Below, in pieces: positions 55,663 through 64,000 of a DNA stretch of 64,000 nt. Within the stretch, counting starts at the first letter, position 1, and the number at the start of each line of letters is the position of its first letter. The DNA is from Candidatus Aminicenantota bacterium (GTDB lineage: Bacteria > Acidobacteriota > Aminicenantia > Aminicenantales > UBA8522), in the NCBI GenBank assembly GCA_017886205.1, contig JAFNEO010000009.1, positions 66,112 through 130,111 on the forward strand. The letters are read 5' to 3'. The notes below the pieces were generated by a model. That model worked only from the letters and a program-made list of their open reading frames with translations. It did no database searches and was not told the DNA's origin. Made by a program: the position numbers and the translations under genes.

Positions 55663-56732
55663 TCTTTTCTGACAAGCCTTTCGAGCTCTTCGACGCGGGC
55701 TTTAATCTTCTTGAGGTCCTTGACCAAGTCGTAGAGCTGCGGCAGCAGCACCGACGCCTTCCTCCAATCGCGGACATCCAGCTCAGGAGTCCCGGCCACC
55801 ACGGAACCGGCCGGGACGTCCCGGGCGATCCCGGTCTGAGCGATGGCGATGACGTTGTCACCGACGCTGACGTGGTCGGCCACCCCGACCTGGCCGGCCA
55901 GGACAACATTCTTCCCGATCCTGGAGCTTCCGGCGATTCCAACCTGGCCCGCCAGGATGGTGTTTTCTCCGATCTCGACGTTGTGGGCGACCTGGACGAG
56001 GTTGTCGATCTTAGTTCCGCGGCGGATGACGGTCTCGCCGAGGGCCGCCCGGTCGATGGCGCTGTTGGCGCCGATCTCTACGTCGTCCTCGATGACCACA
56101 GTGCCTCTCTGGGGGATTTTTTTATGAGTTCCATCCTCAAGCTTGAGATAGCCGAAACCGTCTGAACCGATAACGGCTCCGCTGTGGAGGATGACCCGGG
56201 TTCCGATCCGGACGTCTTCACGGACGGAGACGTGGGAATGGATGACGCATCCCTCTCCGATTTTCACCCGCGGGTAGATCGAGGCCAACGGAAAGATGAC
56301 CGTCCCGTCCCCGATCTCGACCTCGTCCCCGATAACGGTCAGGGCGCCCACGGCGACGCGCTGTCCGATCCTGGCAGAGGGCGAGACGACAGCCGTGGGG
56401 TGTATCCCCGGCTCGGGACGGTAAGGCTGGAAAAAAAACTCCACCGCCCGGATAAAGGTCAGATGAGGGGTTTCTGAAAGGATGACCGGAATCCCGCGGA
56501 AAGGCTCCTCCGACGGGATGATGGCGGCCGCTGCCGGTGACCCTTCGAGCAGCTTCCGGAACTTGGGAGAAGCCAGGAAGACGAGGTCTCCCTTGCGGGC
56601 GTTCTCCAGGCCGGCGACACCCGAGACGACCGTCCCCCCGTCTCCCTCGAAACGGCAGGCGAGGAGGCGGGCCAATTGCTCGACGGTCAGGCCCGCGGGG
56701 CCGGCCGCAGCGGACTCAGGCGTTTTTGGCAT
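55659..56732 (-). CDS. lpxD: UDP-3-O-acylglucosamine N-acyltransferase
   Basis: LpxD adds the N-linked acyl chain in lipid A synthesis, so the organism probably makes LPS. The 357-residue protein has the N-terminal uridine-binding domain (1-115) and then a left-handed beta helix of hexapeptide repeats ([20 protein letters not shown]), the catalytic His in [11 protein letters not shown], and a C-terminal helix. The start overlaps the yihY stop by 17 bases. Confidence 0.96.
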   Translation of the reverse strand: MPKTPESAAAGPAGLTVEQLARLLACRFEGDGGTVVSGVAGLENARKGDLVFLASPKFRKLLEGSPAAAAIIPSEEPFRGIPVILSETPHLTFIRAVEFFFQPYRPEPGIHPTAVVSPSARIGQRVAVGALTVIGDEVEIGDGTVIFPLASIYPRVKIGEGCVIHSHVSVREDVRIGTRVILHSGAVIGSDGFGYLKLEDGTHKKIPQRGTVVIEDDVEIGANSAIDRAALGETVIRRGTKIDNLVQVAHNVEIGENTILAGQVGIAGSSRIGKNVVLAGQVGVADHVSVGDNVIAIAQTGIARDVPAGSVVAGTPELDVRDWRKASVLLPQLYDLVKDLKKIKARVEELERLVRKD

Positions 56733-57585
56733 GTCGTCTCTCGTTCAGGACGGCCGCCAGCTCGGCTCCCCAGAGCAGGATAACCAGTGAAAAAGAGATC
56801 CAGAGCAGGAAAAAGATGATCGAAGTGAGTGTCCCCTGGACGAGCTTGGAGAGGACGATGCCGATGGCCGAGAAGTTCGCTACATAGAAGGCGAATATTC
56901 TTTTAAAGACCTCCCATAGGACAGCGCTGACGACGGCCGCCACGGCCGCGCTCCGGGTGAAAACCTTGACCTCCGGTATGAACTTGTAAAGGGTGAAAAA
57001 GACGAGAAAGGTCAGGGCCAGGGGGACGATGTACTGGAGGAGGAAGTTATCGACGAGCCCGACGGCGCGGGGGTTGAGGTGGGTGGCGACGAAATTGCTC
57101 GTCTGGAGAGCTCGGTGCAGGGCTGTCCAAAAGGCGGTGATGGCCAAGGAAATGAGCATGATGATGCCCATGGCGAACATAATACTGTATTCGATCAGCC
57201 GGTTGTAGACGAAGGACCGCTCGTACTTGGCCCGGAAGATCATGTTGATGGTGTATATGAGGTTGGAGAACAGGAAGCTGGCGGAGACGAATGACCCGAT
57301 CAGGCCGAACCACCCGAGGTTGTTGATGTTCCGGGAGACATCCTGGAGCCTCCCGAAGAAGCTCGGGTCGAGCTTGGCGAAGAACTCGTCCGAGAAAAGG
57401 TTCAGGCTGCGCAGGGCGAATTCAGAGCTGCCGATGATCTTGGTGGTGACGTAGATGAACAGGGAGACCACGGGAACGGAGCAGATGAAGGCGAAGTAGG
57501 AAATGATGATAGCGGAGTTCCAGCACTTGTCGTCGTTGAACCTTTTGAACGCGTCCCGGAGGATCGTAAATACGGCCAGGCTCAT
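56716..57585 (-). CDS. YihY/BrkB family inner-membrane protein
   Basis: The 289-residue integral membrane protein has six hydrophobic segments and family features ([50 protein letters not shown]). Family members were once called ribonuclease BN, which is not supported; function is unknown. It lies between atpE and lpxD on the same strand, 29 bases from atpE. Confidence 0.88.
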   Translation of the reverse strand: MSLAVFTILRDAFKRFNDDKCWNSAIIISYFAFICSVPVVSLFIYVTTKIIGSSEFALRSLNLFSDEFFAKLDPSFFGRLQDVSRNINNLGWFGLIGSFVSASFLFSNLIYTINMIFRAKYERSFVYNRLIEYSIMFAMGIIMLISLAITAFWTALHRALQTSNFVATHLNPRAVGLVDNFLLQYIVPLALTFLVFFTLYKFIPEVKVFTRSAAVAAVVSAVLWEVFKRIFAFYVANFSAIGIVLSKLVQGTLTSIIFFLLWISFSLVILLWGAELAAVLNERRHAKNA

Positions 57586-57614
57586 CCGTCCGTCCTATAG
57601 AGGCACGGCCTTCC

Positions 57615-57956
57615 TTATTTGTAGTTTCCCCATTGGATCATCAGGATGACTATGGCGATGAGGAGAGCATAGATGACCAGCGTCTCGATCAGGACCAGGC
57701 CGAAGATCATGATGAAGCGGATGGTCGGGGCGGAGCCCGGGTTGCGGGAGATACCCTCGCAGGCGCTGGAGATGGCCTTGGCCTGGCAGAACGCCCCGGC
57801 CGCGGCGGCCAGGGTGATGACCGCTCCGCCGACGATGAGGGAGAGCTTGTAGAGGGGGGCCTTGTCGGCGACCGCGCCCGCTTCCTGGGCGAGGAGGGGA
57901 GATCCGGCGAGGAGGACGAAAAAGAGCAGGAGGCCGAAAGCGTGGGTTTTCTTCAT
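57615..57956 (-). CDS. atpE: ATP synthase F0 subunit c with signal-peptide-like N-terminus and Na+-type residues
   Basis: The 113-residue proteolipid is longer than usual (70-90) because residues 1-24 (KKTHAFGLLLFFVLLAGSPL) look like a signal peptide. Helix 1 has Gln58 (AFCQAKA), helix 2 has the ion-binding Glu91 in LIETLVIY. Aligned on the RNP loop, Gln58, Glu91, Thr92 and Tyr96 fall on the positions Q32, E65, S66 and Y70 of the Na+-binding Ilyobacter subunit c; V63 is Leu89. Na+ rather than H+ coupling is therefore possible. The next gene (yihY) is unrelated; atpF and the F1 genes are not here. Confidence 0.93.
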   Translation of the reverse strand: MKKTHAFGLLLFFVLLAGSPLLAQEAGAVADKAPLYKLSLIVGGAVITLAAAAGAFCQAKAISSACEGISRNPGSAPTIRFIMIFGLVLIETLVIYALLIAIVILMIQWGNYK

Positions 57957-57987
57957 GGTCTCAACTCCTTTCTATTCTTTTCTGTAT

Positions 57988-58734
57988 TTAGTGCTCTTCC
58001 TCTTGGATCACCGCGCCCGCGATGTAGATGCAGGCGAGGAGCACGAAGACGAACGACTGGATGACGGCCGTGAAAATGGCCACGGCCATGAAGGGGAGAG
58101 GAAGAACGAAGGGGACGATGGAAGCGATAATGACGATGAGCAGTTCCTCGGCGAAGATGTTGCCGAAAAGCCGCAGCGACAGCGACACCGGTCGGGAGAA
58201 ATGGCTGATGATCTCGATCGGCAGGAGGAGGGGCGCCAACGCCGGGATGGGGCCGGTGAAATGCTTGAGGTATCTCAGGGGGCCCTGGGCCTTTATCCCC
58301 TGCCAATGGTAATAGACGAAAACGGCCAGGGCGCAGCCGGCGGTGACGTTCAGCTTGCTGGTTGGAGACATAAACCCGGGGACCAGGCCGATCATGTTGG
58401 AGCAGAAGATGAAAAGCCCAATCGTGCCGATCATGGGCAGGTATTTCTTCCCGGTCTCGCCGATGATGTCGGTGAGGATGCCCTCGAAAGTCTGGAGGAT
58501 CGTCTCGAGGAAGCTTTGCCGGCTGGAAGGGATGAGGGAGAGCTTCCGGGAGGCCAGGCCGAGCAGGATGATGAGGAGGAGGGCCACGATGATGACCATG
58601 ACGAGGTAATCGGGGACCGGGCTGTGGGGGTTCTTGGGCTCAATGCCCAGGAGGCCGAGCAGGGCCAAAATGGGCTTGCCGAAGAGCTTGTTGAAGAGGT
58701 CGGCGACGTAAACGCTGTGCTCTAGCCCTTCCAT
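57988..58734 (-). CDS. atpB: ATP synthase F0 subunit a
   Basis: The 248-residue membrane protein carries the essential arginine in SLSLRLFGNIFAEE, the channel helix, and the C-terminal IQSFVFVLLACIYI segment. The N-terminus is shorter than in E. coli. The gene overlaps atpI and is 31 bases from atpE. Confidence 0.96.
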   Translation of the reverse strand: MEGLEHSVYVADLFNKLFGKPILALLGLLGIEPKNPHSPVPDYLVMVIIVALLLIILLGLASRKLSLIPSSRQSFLETILQTFEGILTDIIGETGKKYLPMIGTIGLFIFCSNMIGLVPGFMSPTSKLNVTAGCALAVFVYYHWQGIKAQGPLRYLKHFTGPIPALAPLLLPIEIISHFSRPVSLSLRLFGNIFAEELLIVIIASIVPFVLPLPFMAVAIFTAVIQSFVFVLLACIYIAGAVIQEEEH

Positions 58735-59105
58735 TGTTTCATCTGCGAGACGGCGATCGCGGCCTCAGCTAATATGGCCAGGACGAGGCTCGAAAACCCG
58801 GCCACGAAACCCAGGATCATCCTCGGAAATACGAGGATTATAATGGAAAAAACAGCCAATAGCAAGACGAGGCGGAGGAGGTAGAGGGCGAGGCCCGAAC
58901 GGACGGCCCGGCGTCTGTCCTGGGAGAGAAAGCGGAGGAGCGCCTTCTTCAGCCAGATAAAGCTCAGGGCGGAGAAAATGCCTCCGGCCAGGATAAAAAC
59001 GCCGGTCAGGGGGGTGAAGAAGAGGAGGGCGATAATAGCCAGGACAAACGCGATGATGGGGACTTCCAGAGGAATCCGGCGGAGAACCCGCTCTTCATAG
59101 TTCAT
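58722..59105 (-). CDS. ATP synthase subunit I-like protein
   Basis: The 127-residue protein has four hydrophobic helices (VPIIAFVLAIIALLFF, LTGVFILAGGIFSALSFIWL, and two more). Position between atpZ and atpB is that of AtpI, a c-ring assembly factor. ATG 59105 (NYEERVLRR) is chosen over an upstream start at 59168 that would overlap atpZ further. Sequence identity to AtpI is weak, as is common for this family. Confidence 0.75.
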   Translation of the reverse strand: MNYEERVLRRIPLEVPIIAFVLAIIALLFFTPLTGVFILAGGIFSALSFIWLKKALLRFLSQDRRRAVRSGLALYLLRLVLLLAVFSIIILVFPRMILGFVAGFSSLVLAILAEAAIAVSQMKQWKG

Positions 59106-59346
59106 CGTCTTTGTCCAGGCCGAGCTTTTTGAGGCCGCGGAAGAGGCTGAGAAAACCGGAGGCCACACCGAGAAGCGTGAATATAATGAGGAGCCAGGGG
59201 TCTGTTCCCAGGAGCTTGTCCAGGAAATACCCCATGAACAACCCGACGGCGATGGAGGCGGGCAGCATCAGGCCGAGTGAACTCAGCGCGGCGACCTTGC
59301 GGTAGTTCGAGCGGCGGGGCGGACGGTCGGGCTCGAGAAATTTCAT
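59095..59346 (-). CDS. AtpZ/AtpI family protein
   Basis: The 83-residue protein has two membrane helices (LMLPASIAVGLFMGYFLDKL, WLLIIFTLLGVASGFLSLF) with the G-x-x-x-D/K loop typical of AtpZ. It is the first gene of the F0 operon and starts close to a predicted promoter with no Shine-Dalgarno sequence. Confidence 0.85.
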   Translation of the reverse strand: MKFLEPDRPPRRSNYRKVAALSSLGLMLPASIAVGLFMGYFLDKLLGTDPWLLIIFTLLGVASGFLSLFRGLKKLGLDKDDEL

Positions 59347-59358
59347 AACGCGGTTAAA

Positions 59359-59386
59359 TTTTTACCGTATTTATCGGAAATGTCAA
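59359..59386 (-). promoter_or_regulatory. Predicted promoter of the F0 operon
   Basis: Minus-strand TTGACA (59381-59386) and TAAAAA (59359-59364) are 16 bases apart. The atpZ ATG lies 12 bases after the -10, so the leader is only a few bases. Confidence 0.45.
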
Positions 59387-59400
59387 ACGTCTCTCCGAAA

Positions 59401-59425
59401 TAAAAAAAGCGGTTCGGAACCGCTT
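59401..59425 (-). terminator. Intrinsic terminator of the surface-polysaccharide transcript
   Basis: AAGCGGT (59407-59413) and ACCGCTT (59419-59425) form a stem that read on the minus strand is followed by a run of T. It lies after the stop of the O-antigen polymerase gene and before the F0 promoter. Confidence 0.8.
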
Positions 59426-59483
59426 ATTCTGTTTTTCTAATTGGCGAGCTTTAGGCTAACGTCAATCCTGAATTGTTTATAGT

Positions 59484-61556
59484 TTAGGGATCCATCTTTT
59501 CCTTGAACTCAATTTTTCCCATGGCCACGCCCAAATTCCGTGGGTCGGGAGTGCCCAGACTTTTTAGAGGATTCCAGGTTCTATTTACCTTTACCAGTAG
59601 AATGAGCTCTTGGCCGACTTCCTCAGGCACTTCATATTCACAGGTTTTCCAGATACTCTGATTCAGAGTCAATTCATCCAGCAGTTTTTTCTGTTTAAAA
59701 AAATTTTTAACAAGGTAAATCTTGACTTTGACCGGATTTTGCTGGATATCGGGATGAGAGGCGAGGAGCGGGATTTCGATGACAGGCTTTTCAATCTTGA
59801 CAGTTAGGCCCCCATATTCTCTTGTCCAGCGAAATTCTCGGCCCTCATTGGTTTTTTCAAGCTGGTAGAACCCGAAATCTTGCTTGATTCCGAGAAGTTC
59901 GGTCCGATTTTTCAGAGAAAGCGAATGGGTAGAATTCCAGAGATGCACAGCGCTGAAAAGTGAGAGAACAATGAGGCTGATAATTTTTTGCGTTTTGTTG
60001 AAGAGAGGTTTTTGCTTATACTTTTCGTCTTTTCCTTCGCCGGGCCGGCCAAGACAAAAGACTATCCCAACTAGGAGCCAAAAGGTGTACTTGATCTCGT
60101 AACTGCCTATAAATGTATGTGTTTGAATGATCAAGAGAAAAGAAACGATGCCGGCGATGGCTCCGATGAGAACAAACTTGTAGTTATCTGTTGCGGGAAT
60201 TTTTAAATAGCTACTCCTTATCTGCTTGATGATTTCCCATAGAATCCAAAGAACTAATATTACTCCGACTAGGCCCAATTCAGAGCCGACTTGGAGGATA
60301 TAGTTCTCGGCGGATTCGGGATCAACATAGATTTTTTTCAGTGTTGAGTAATTTGAGACTTCGATAATATAAGAGCCTACCCCCACGCCTGTTAACGGAT
60401 ACTCCTTCATCATTAACACTGCCAATTTTCCGAGATTATATATTCTATATTTCAATGGGGCCTGGAAGTCTTTAAGCCTTAACACCGTAATTGAGCTTTT
60501 TATATTTTGGACAAAATAATTTTTAAAGGCGATCACGCTGATTAAGATGGCGAAAATTAAAAGAATGACAACCCAAGAGGAGACCCTAATCTTTTTTAGA
60601 GAATAATACCTTGATTTCAGAAGAGAAAAAATAACTTTTAAAGACAGAAGAGAAAAAATCAAAAGAGAGATGAGGAGACACAATAAACCACTTTTTGATC
60701 CTGTATAGAAAATCAAATAGACCGACAAGGGTATCATAAGAAAGGAGAAGACTCGTAGTTTTCCTTTGAAGGCCAAACACACTCCTAAAAGCAGAGGTGC
60801 GACGATGGCGATATAACCCCCAAAAGATAGACAGTCTTTAAAAGTTGCGTTTATTAGGCCCGCAACAAATCTTGACGGAGTGTTTCCTAATTTCATGTTT
60901 TTCAGATGCTGAAATAAGCCGAAACTCAAAGAGATAAGTGTGCTTAGGCACAGGATAACCAAAGTTTTTTTTATAAAATCTCTTGATCTTACTGTATTTA
61001 AAAATATGAAAAAGAATGCAAAGCCGGTTAAGTAATTTAAAGAAAAAAACACAATGCTCATGATGGCGCCCCCCGCCGTAACTCCATAAGTACTGGTCGT
61101 TAGCTCGTAGATGCGATCGCTAAAAAAAGGATAAAAGTTGGAATAACGAAGAAAGGCGATGATTCCCGAGAGAAAGATGGTTATCGAAAATAGAATAAGA
61201 GGCTTTGAAATTGGCTCTTTAAAAGAAATCGTTGATCTGTAGAATAACTTATGGAGCAAAAAGCCTAAAAAATAGAACAAAAATAAGACCAGGGCCGTCG
61301 GTGCGTGAGGAGTATTTTCGAAGATTCCGAAAAAATAGGGTAGGCTATTGATCAAGGGAAAAGCGAAGATAAAAAGTAAGGTTCCCCATTGAGAATGAAT
61401 TGCGGTAAGAATAAGAATAGCTAAAAGAATAGGAACTAAAGCAATCTGAAACGGCTTAACGAGCGGAACATACCGGAAATAAAAAAGATAGAGACCAATA
61501 GTATAAATGACAATAACCAGAGCAAGGATCAAATTTGCTCTTCTATTCTTAATCAT
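59484..61556 (-). CDS. O-antigen ligase/polymerase-like membrane protein
   Basis: The 690-residue protein has about 12 membrane helices over residues 1-520 and a C-terminal soluble part (about 540-690). The pattern AVLMMKEYPLTGVGVGSYII, with a conserved GVGxGS just before a long extracytoplasmic loop, is typical of Wzy/WaaL-type proteins (PF04932). It would polymerise or ligate surface glycan. The gene is visibly AT-rich compared with all neighbours, rich in AAA, TTT and ATA codons, which suggests horizontal acquisition. A terminator follows it. Confidence 0.8.
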   Translation of the reverse strand: MIKNRRANLILALVIVIYTIGLYLFYFRYVPLVKPFQIALVPILLAILILTAIHSQWGTLLFIFAFPLINSLPYFFGIFENTPHAPTALVLFLFYFLGFLLHKLFYRSTISFKEPISKPLILFSITIFLSGIIAFLRYSNFYPFFSDRIYELTTSTYGVTAGGAIMSIVFFSLNYLTGFAFFFIFLNTVRSRDFIKKTLVILCLSTLISLSFGLFQHLKNMKLGNTPSRFVAGLINATFKDCLSFGGYIAIVAPLLLGVCLAFKGKLRVFSFLMIPLSVYLIFYTGSKSGLLCLLISLLIFSLLSLKVIFSLLKSRYYSLKKIRVSSWVVILLIFAILISVIAFKNYFVQNIKSSITVLRLKDFQAPLKYRIYNLGKLAVLMMKEYPLTGVGVGSYIIEVSNYSTLKKIYVDPESAENYILQVGSELGLVGVILVLWILWEIIKQIRSSYLKIPATDNYKFVLIGAIAGIVSFLLIIQTHTFIGSYEIKYTFWLLVGIVFCLGRPGEGKDEKYKQKPLFNKTQKIISLIVLSLFSAVHLWNSTHSLSLKNRTELLGIKQDFGFYQLEKTNEGREFRWTREYGGLTVKIEKPVIEIPLLASHPDIQQNPVKVKIYLVKNFFKQKKLLDELTLNQSIWKTCEYEVPEEVGQELILLVKVNRTWNPLKSLGTPDPRNLGVAMGKIEFKEKMDP

Positions 61557-61617
61557 TAGAACTCACTATCCAGGAGGACGAATTCGGTAGTCTGGAGACA
61601 GGCCGCCCCGCCGGCGC

Positions 61618-63501
61618 CTACCGCCCGCCGCCGCGCCAGTCTCCCTGATAACCGATGCCCATTTCCTGGAAGTGGCAGATGATCTCGGCGTCCTGGCCTT
61701 TTTCCGCGGCCGCGACCAATTCTTCAAGCCTTTTTCCGAGATCGCTGTTCACGTAGTCCACCGGCGGCGCGACGAAGATCTTCTCAAACTGCGTGACCTT
61801 GTCCCGTTCCTTGTCGATCATAATCTCTTCGTAGAGTTTCTCTCCCGGCCGTAATCCCGTATACGTGATCTCGATATCGTCATCCTTGAACCCGGAGAGC
61901 CGGATGAGGTCCATGGCCAGGTCGCTGATCTTCACCATCTTCCCCATGTCAAGGACAAAGATCTCGCCTTTGGTCCCGATCGAGCCCGCCTGGATGATGA
62001 GGGAAACCGCCTCCGCGATCGACATAAAGAACCGTTCGACGTCCGGGTGGGTCACCGTCACCGGCCCGCCGTGGGCGATCTGCTTCTGAAAAAGCGGAAC
62101 AACGCTTCCCCGGCTTCCCAGGACGTTCCCGAACCTCACGCATGAGAACTTCGTCCCGCTCTTGGCCGCGATGTCCTGGATGATGACCTCGCCCACCTTC
62201 TTGGTGGCCCCCATGACGCTCGTCGGGTTCACGGCCTTGTCCGAGGAGATGAAGATGAAGCTTTCCACCCCATACCGGTCGGCCAGCCTCGCCACGTTCA
62301 ACGTTCCCTGCACGTTGTTGATGACCGCCTCGCTGACGTTGAATTCCATGAGCGGGACGTGTTTATGGGCCGCCGCGTGGAAGATGACCTCGGGCTTGGA
62401 ATTGGCGAAGATCGTCTCAAATTGCTTTGCGTTCTTGATATTGGAGATGATGGGAGTCACCCGCAATCCCTTCGCGCAGCCTTGGAGTTCGTTGTCGATC
62501 TCGAAGATGCTGTTCTCGTCCTTATCTATGAGGATAAGCTCGTTCGGCCAATACGTGCACAACTGCCGGCACAACTCGCTCCCGATGGATCCCCCGGCCC
62601 CTGTCACAAGGATGCGTTTGCCCCGATAGTGCTTTTCGACGTCGGGATGGTGCGTCTCGATATCGACGACACTCCTTCCCAGCAGGTCATCGATATTGAC
62701 CTCCCGAATCTTGGTGATCTTGACTTTATCGTCAAGCATCTCGAACATCCCGGGGACGATCTTGACCTTGATGTCAGCGCCCTCGCACAGCTCGACGATC
62801 CGCCGGATCTCCCGCGAAGACGCGTTGGCAATGGTAATGATAGCCTCTTCGATTTTCAATCGCTTGGCAATCTCAGGGATCTGAGCCGTACTCCCGAGGA
62901 TCTTTATCCCCTGGATGACGTTGTTGAACTTCTTGGGGTCGTCGTCGACGAAGCCCGCGACCTCCAATCCCAGGTCGGGCCTCTGGCTCAGCTCCTTGGC
63001 CACCATGTTCCCGGCGTCGCCCGCACCAATGAGGAGAGCTCGCTTGGCCGCTCCGTTCCTGCGGCGGGTGGCGCTTTCCCTCTGCGTCGCCTCCAATGAG
63101 AGCCTGCGTATCATTCGAATGCCCGCCGTCCCCAAGATCACCAGCAGGAATTCGAGGGTGATGACGCTGATGGGGATGCGAAGCATCGCGAGGCGGTCGG
63201 GGGCGAAGTAGCGGGCAATGATCAGGATGGCGGTTATCGGGAGGACGCCCTTGATGATGCGCCCGACGTCATGGATGGAGATGTAGCGCCAGACTATCTT
63301 GTAGACAGAAACTGCCTGGAAGGATAATGCCCGAGCGATGATTATATAGGGCAGCAGAACGGTTATTTGTCTGATGAATTCATCCGGGATGACACCCTCG
63401 AAGCGGATGAAATACGCCGCGAACAAAGACAGGGCAAATACTATCAGGTCGATGAACCCCTGGCTGACCTTACTGAAAACGCGACTGATGATCGAATTCA
63501 T
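61618..63501 (-). CDS. UDP-HexNAc 4,6-dehydratase, WbpM/PglF type
   Basis: The 627-residue protein has four N-terminal membrane helices (1-130), a CoA-binding-like Rossmann domain (RALLIGAGDAGNMVAKEL) and an extended-SDR domain (RILVTGAGGSIGSELCRQL). The catalytic site reads SSDKAVNPTSVMGATKK: Met replaces Tyr, as in the WbpM/PglF group, with Ser/Lys kept. It converts UDP-GlcNAc to the 4-keto-6-deoxy sugar. The upstream aminotransferase is its usual partner. Confidence 0.93.
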   Translation of the reverse strand: MNSIISRVFSKVSQGFIDLIVFALSLFAAYFIRFEGVIPDEFIRQITVLLPYIIIARALSFQAVSVYKIVWRYISIHDVGRIIKGVLPITAILIIARYFAPDRLAMLRIPISVITLEFLLVILGTAGIRMIRRLSLEATQRESATRRRNGAAKRALLIGAGDAGNMVAKELSQRPDLGLEVAGFVDDDPKKFNNVIQGIKILGSTAQIPEIAKRLKIEEAIITIANASSREIRRIVELCEGADIKVKIVPGMFEMLDDKVKITKIREVNIDDLLGRSVVDIETHHPDVEKHYRGKRILVTGAGGSIGSELCRQLCTYWPNELILIDKDENSIFEIDNELQGCAKGLRVTPIISNIKNAKQFETIFANSKPEVIFHAAAHKHVPLMEFNVSEAVINNVQGTLNVARLADRYGVESFIFISSDKAVNPTSVMGATKKVGEVIIQDIAAKSGTKFSCVRFGNVLGSRGSVVPLFQKQIAHGGPVTVTHPDVERFFMSIAEAVSLIIQAGSIGTKGEIFVLDMGKMVKISDLAMDLIRLSGFKDDDIEITYTGLRPGEKLYEEIMIDKERDKVTQFEKIFVAPPVDYVNSDLGKRLEELVAAAEKGQDAEIICHFQEMGIGYQGDWRGGGR

Positions 63502-63560
63502 CTTCCTGTTCTCATCAATAAAATCCCCGCCGTGGGGACCATCGAAAACGGGTTGCGCAA

Positions 63561-64000
63561 CTACCCAGCTTTACAGCAGCTTTTGATGATTCCTACCACG
63601 CGCTCGAGGTCATTGTAGGTCATCTGGCTTCCGGAAGGCAAGCATAACCCGCGCTTGAAGAGGCCGGCGGATACGGCCCCTCCCCGGACACGGCATCCGG
63701 CGAACACCGGCTGGAGGTGCATCGGCTTCCATAGGGGGCGCGCTTCTATATTCTCATTTTCAAGGGCGAGGCGGATGTCCTCCCGGTTTGCCCCGAATGC
63801 CTCCGGATCGACGACGATACAGGTTAACCATCGCGTACAGCGTCCGTAAGGCGCTTCCGGCATGAAGGAAATCCCGGGCAGTTGCCCCAGATGCTGCTGA
63901 TAATAATCGAAATTGCGCCTTCGAGCCTTGACACGTTCATCAAGCACTCTCAGCTGTCCGCGCCCGATAGCCGCAAGGATATTGCTCATTCGGTAATTGT
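63561..64000 (-). CDS. DegT/DnrJ/EryC1/StrS aminotransferase, 3' part
   Basis: The C-terminal part (about 146 residues) of a PLP-dependent sugar aminotransferase; the 5' half with the PLP lysine is beyond the window edge. The sequence enters as NYRMSNILAAIGRGQL, the family-typical segment that follows the active site, and contains RPLWKPMHLQPVF and LFKRGLCLPSGSQMT. With the dehydratase it would make a 4-amino-4,6-dideoxy UDP-sugar as in bacillosamine or QuiNAc4N synthesis (PglE-like). Confidence 0.9.
   Translation of the reverse strand, partial: NYRMSNILAAIGRGQLRVLDERVKARRRNFDYYQQHLGQLPGISFMPEAPYGRCTRWLTCIVVDPEAFGANREDIRLALENENIEARPLWKPMHLQPVFAGCRVRGGAVSAGLFKRGLCLPSGSQMTYNDLERVVGIIKSCCKAG

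Overview
The window is a GC-rich, densely coded stretch of a bacterial chromosome. lpxD, an O-antigen-type polymerase and a nucleotide-sugar dehydratase/aminotransferase pair point to a Gram-negative (diderm) cell. Gene content (DPP11-type S46 peptidase, tandem DUF3857 proteins, kinase-TPR receptor, many small operons of conserved genes) resembles Acidobacteriota or the candidate phylum Aminicenantes. That placement is recall-based inference and needs a marker-gene tree. No spacer exceeds 300 bases. I see no CRISPR array, insertion sequence or prophage.

Layout. 0-14 kb (+): guaA, dnaE, a degenerate receiver protein, valS, birA, coaX, an unknown 212-residue protein, rnr, and a stand-alone C-terminal half of SelB that overlaps rnr. 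14-23 kb: an exported peptidase block (S46 dipeptidyl-peptidase, convergent M24 peptidase), a decayed DUF6544-like gene, two tandem DUF3857/transglutaminase-fold proteins (the second lacks catalytic residues), and a RelE-type toxin-antitoxin pair. 23-37 kb (-): a zinc-ribbon/Ser-Thr kinase/TPR receptor, a Tat-exported molybdenum hydroxylase pair, an amidohydrolase remnant, an operon of cyclic-2,3-diphosphoglycerate-synthetase-like protein, carbamate kinase, ornithine carbamoyltransferase and an unknown 679-residue protein, an APC permease, a tiny basic ORF and a phosphodiesterase.

37-55.7 kb (+) is translation and housekeeping: tRNA-Val, thrS, infC (AUU start), rpmI, rplT, pheS, pheT (lacking the tRNA-binding OB domain), a coiled-coil protein with zapA, rny, ymdB, xseA, xseB, ispA, dxs, tlyA, nadK, glgA, trxA, trxB. 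55.7-64 kb (-) holds lpxD, a YihY-family membrane protein, an F0-only ATP synthase operon (atpZ, atpI, atpB, atpE), an AT-rich O-antigen polymerase gene, a WbpM/PglF-type dehydratase and the 3' half of a DegT-type aminotransferase that runs off the right edge.

Most worth a second look: the GTPase-less SelB tail coupled to RNase R; the truncated PheT; the AUU-started infC; the F0-only operon with a possible Na+ site in subunit c; the active/inactive transglutaminase pair; two highly structured intergenic elements; and several genes whose predicted promoters sit so close to the start codon that their mRNAs may be leaderless.
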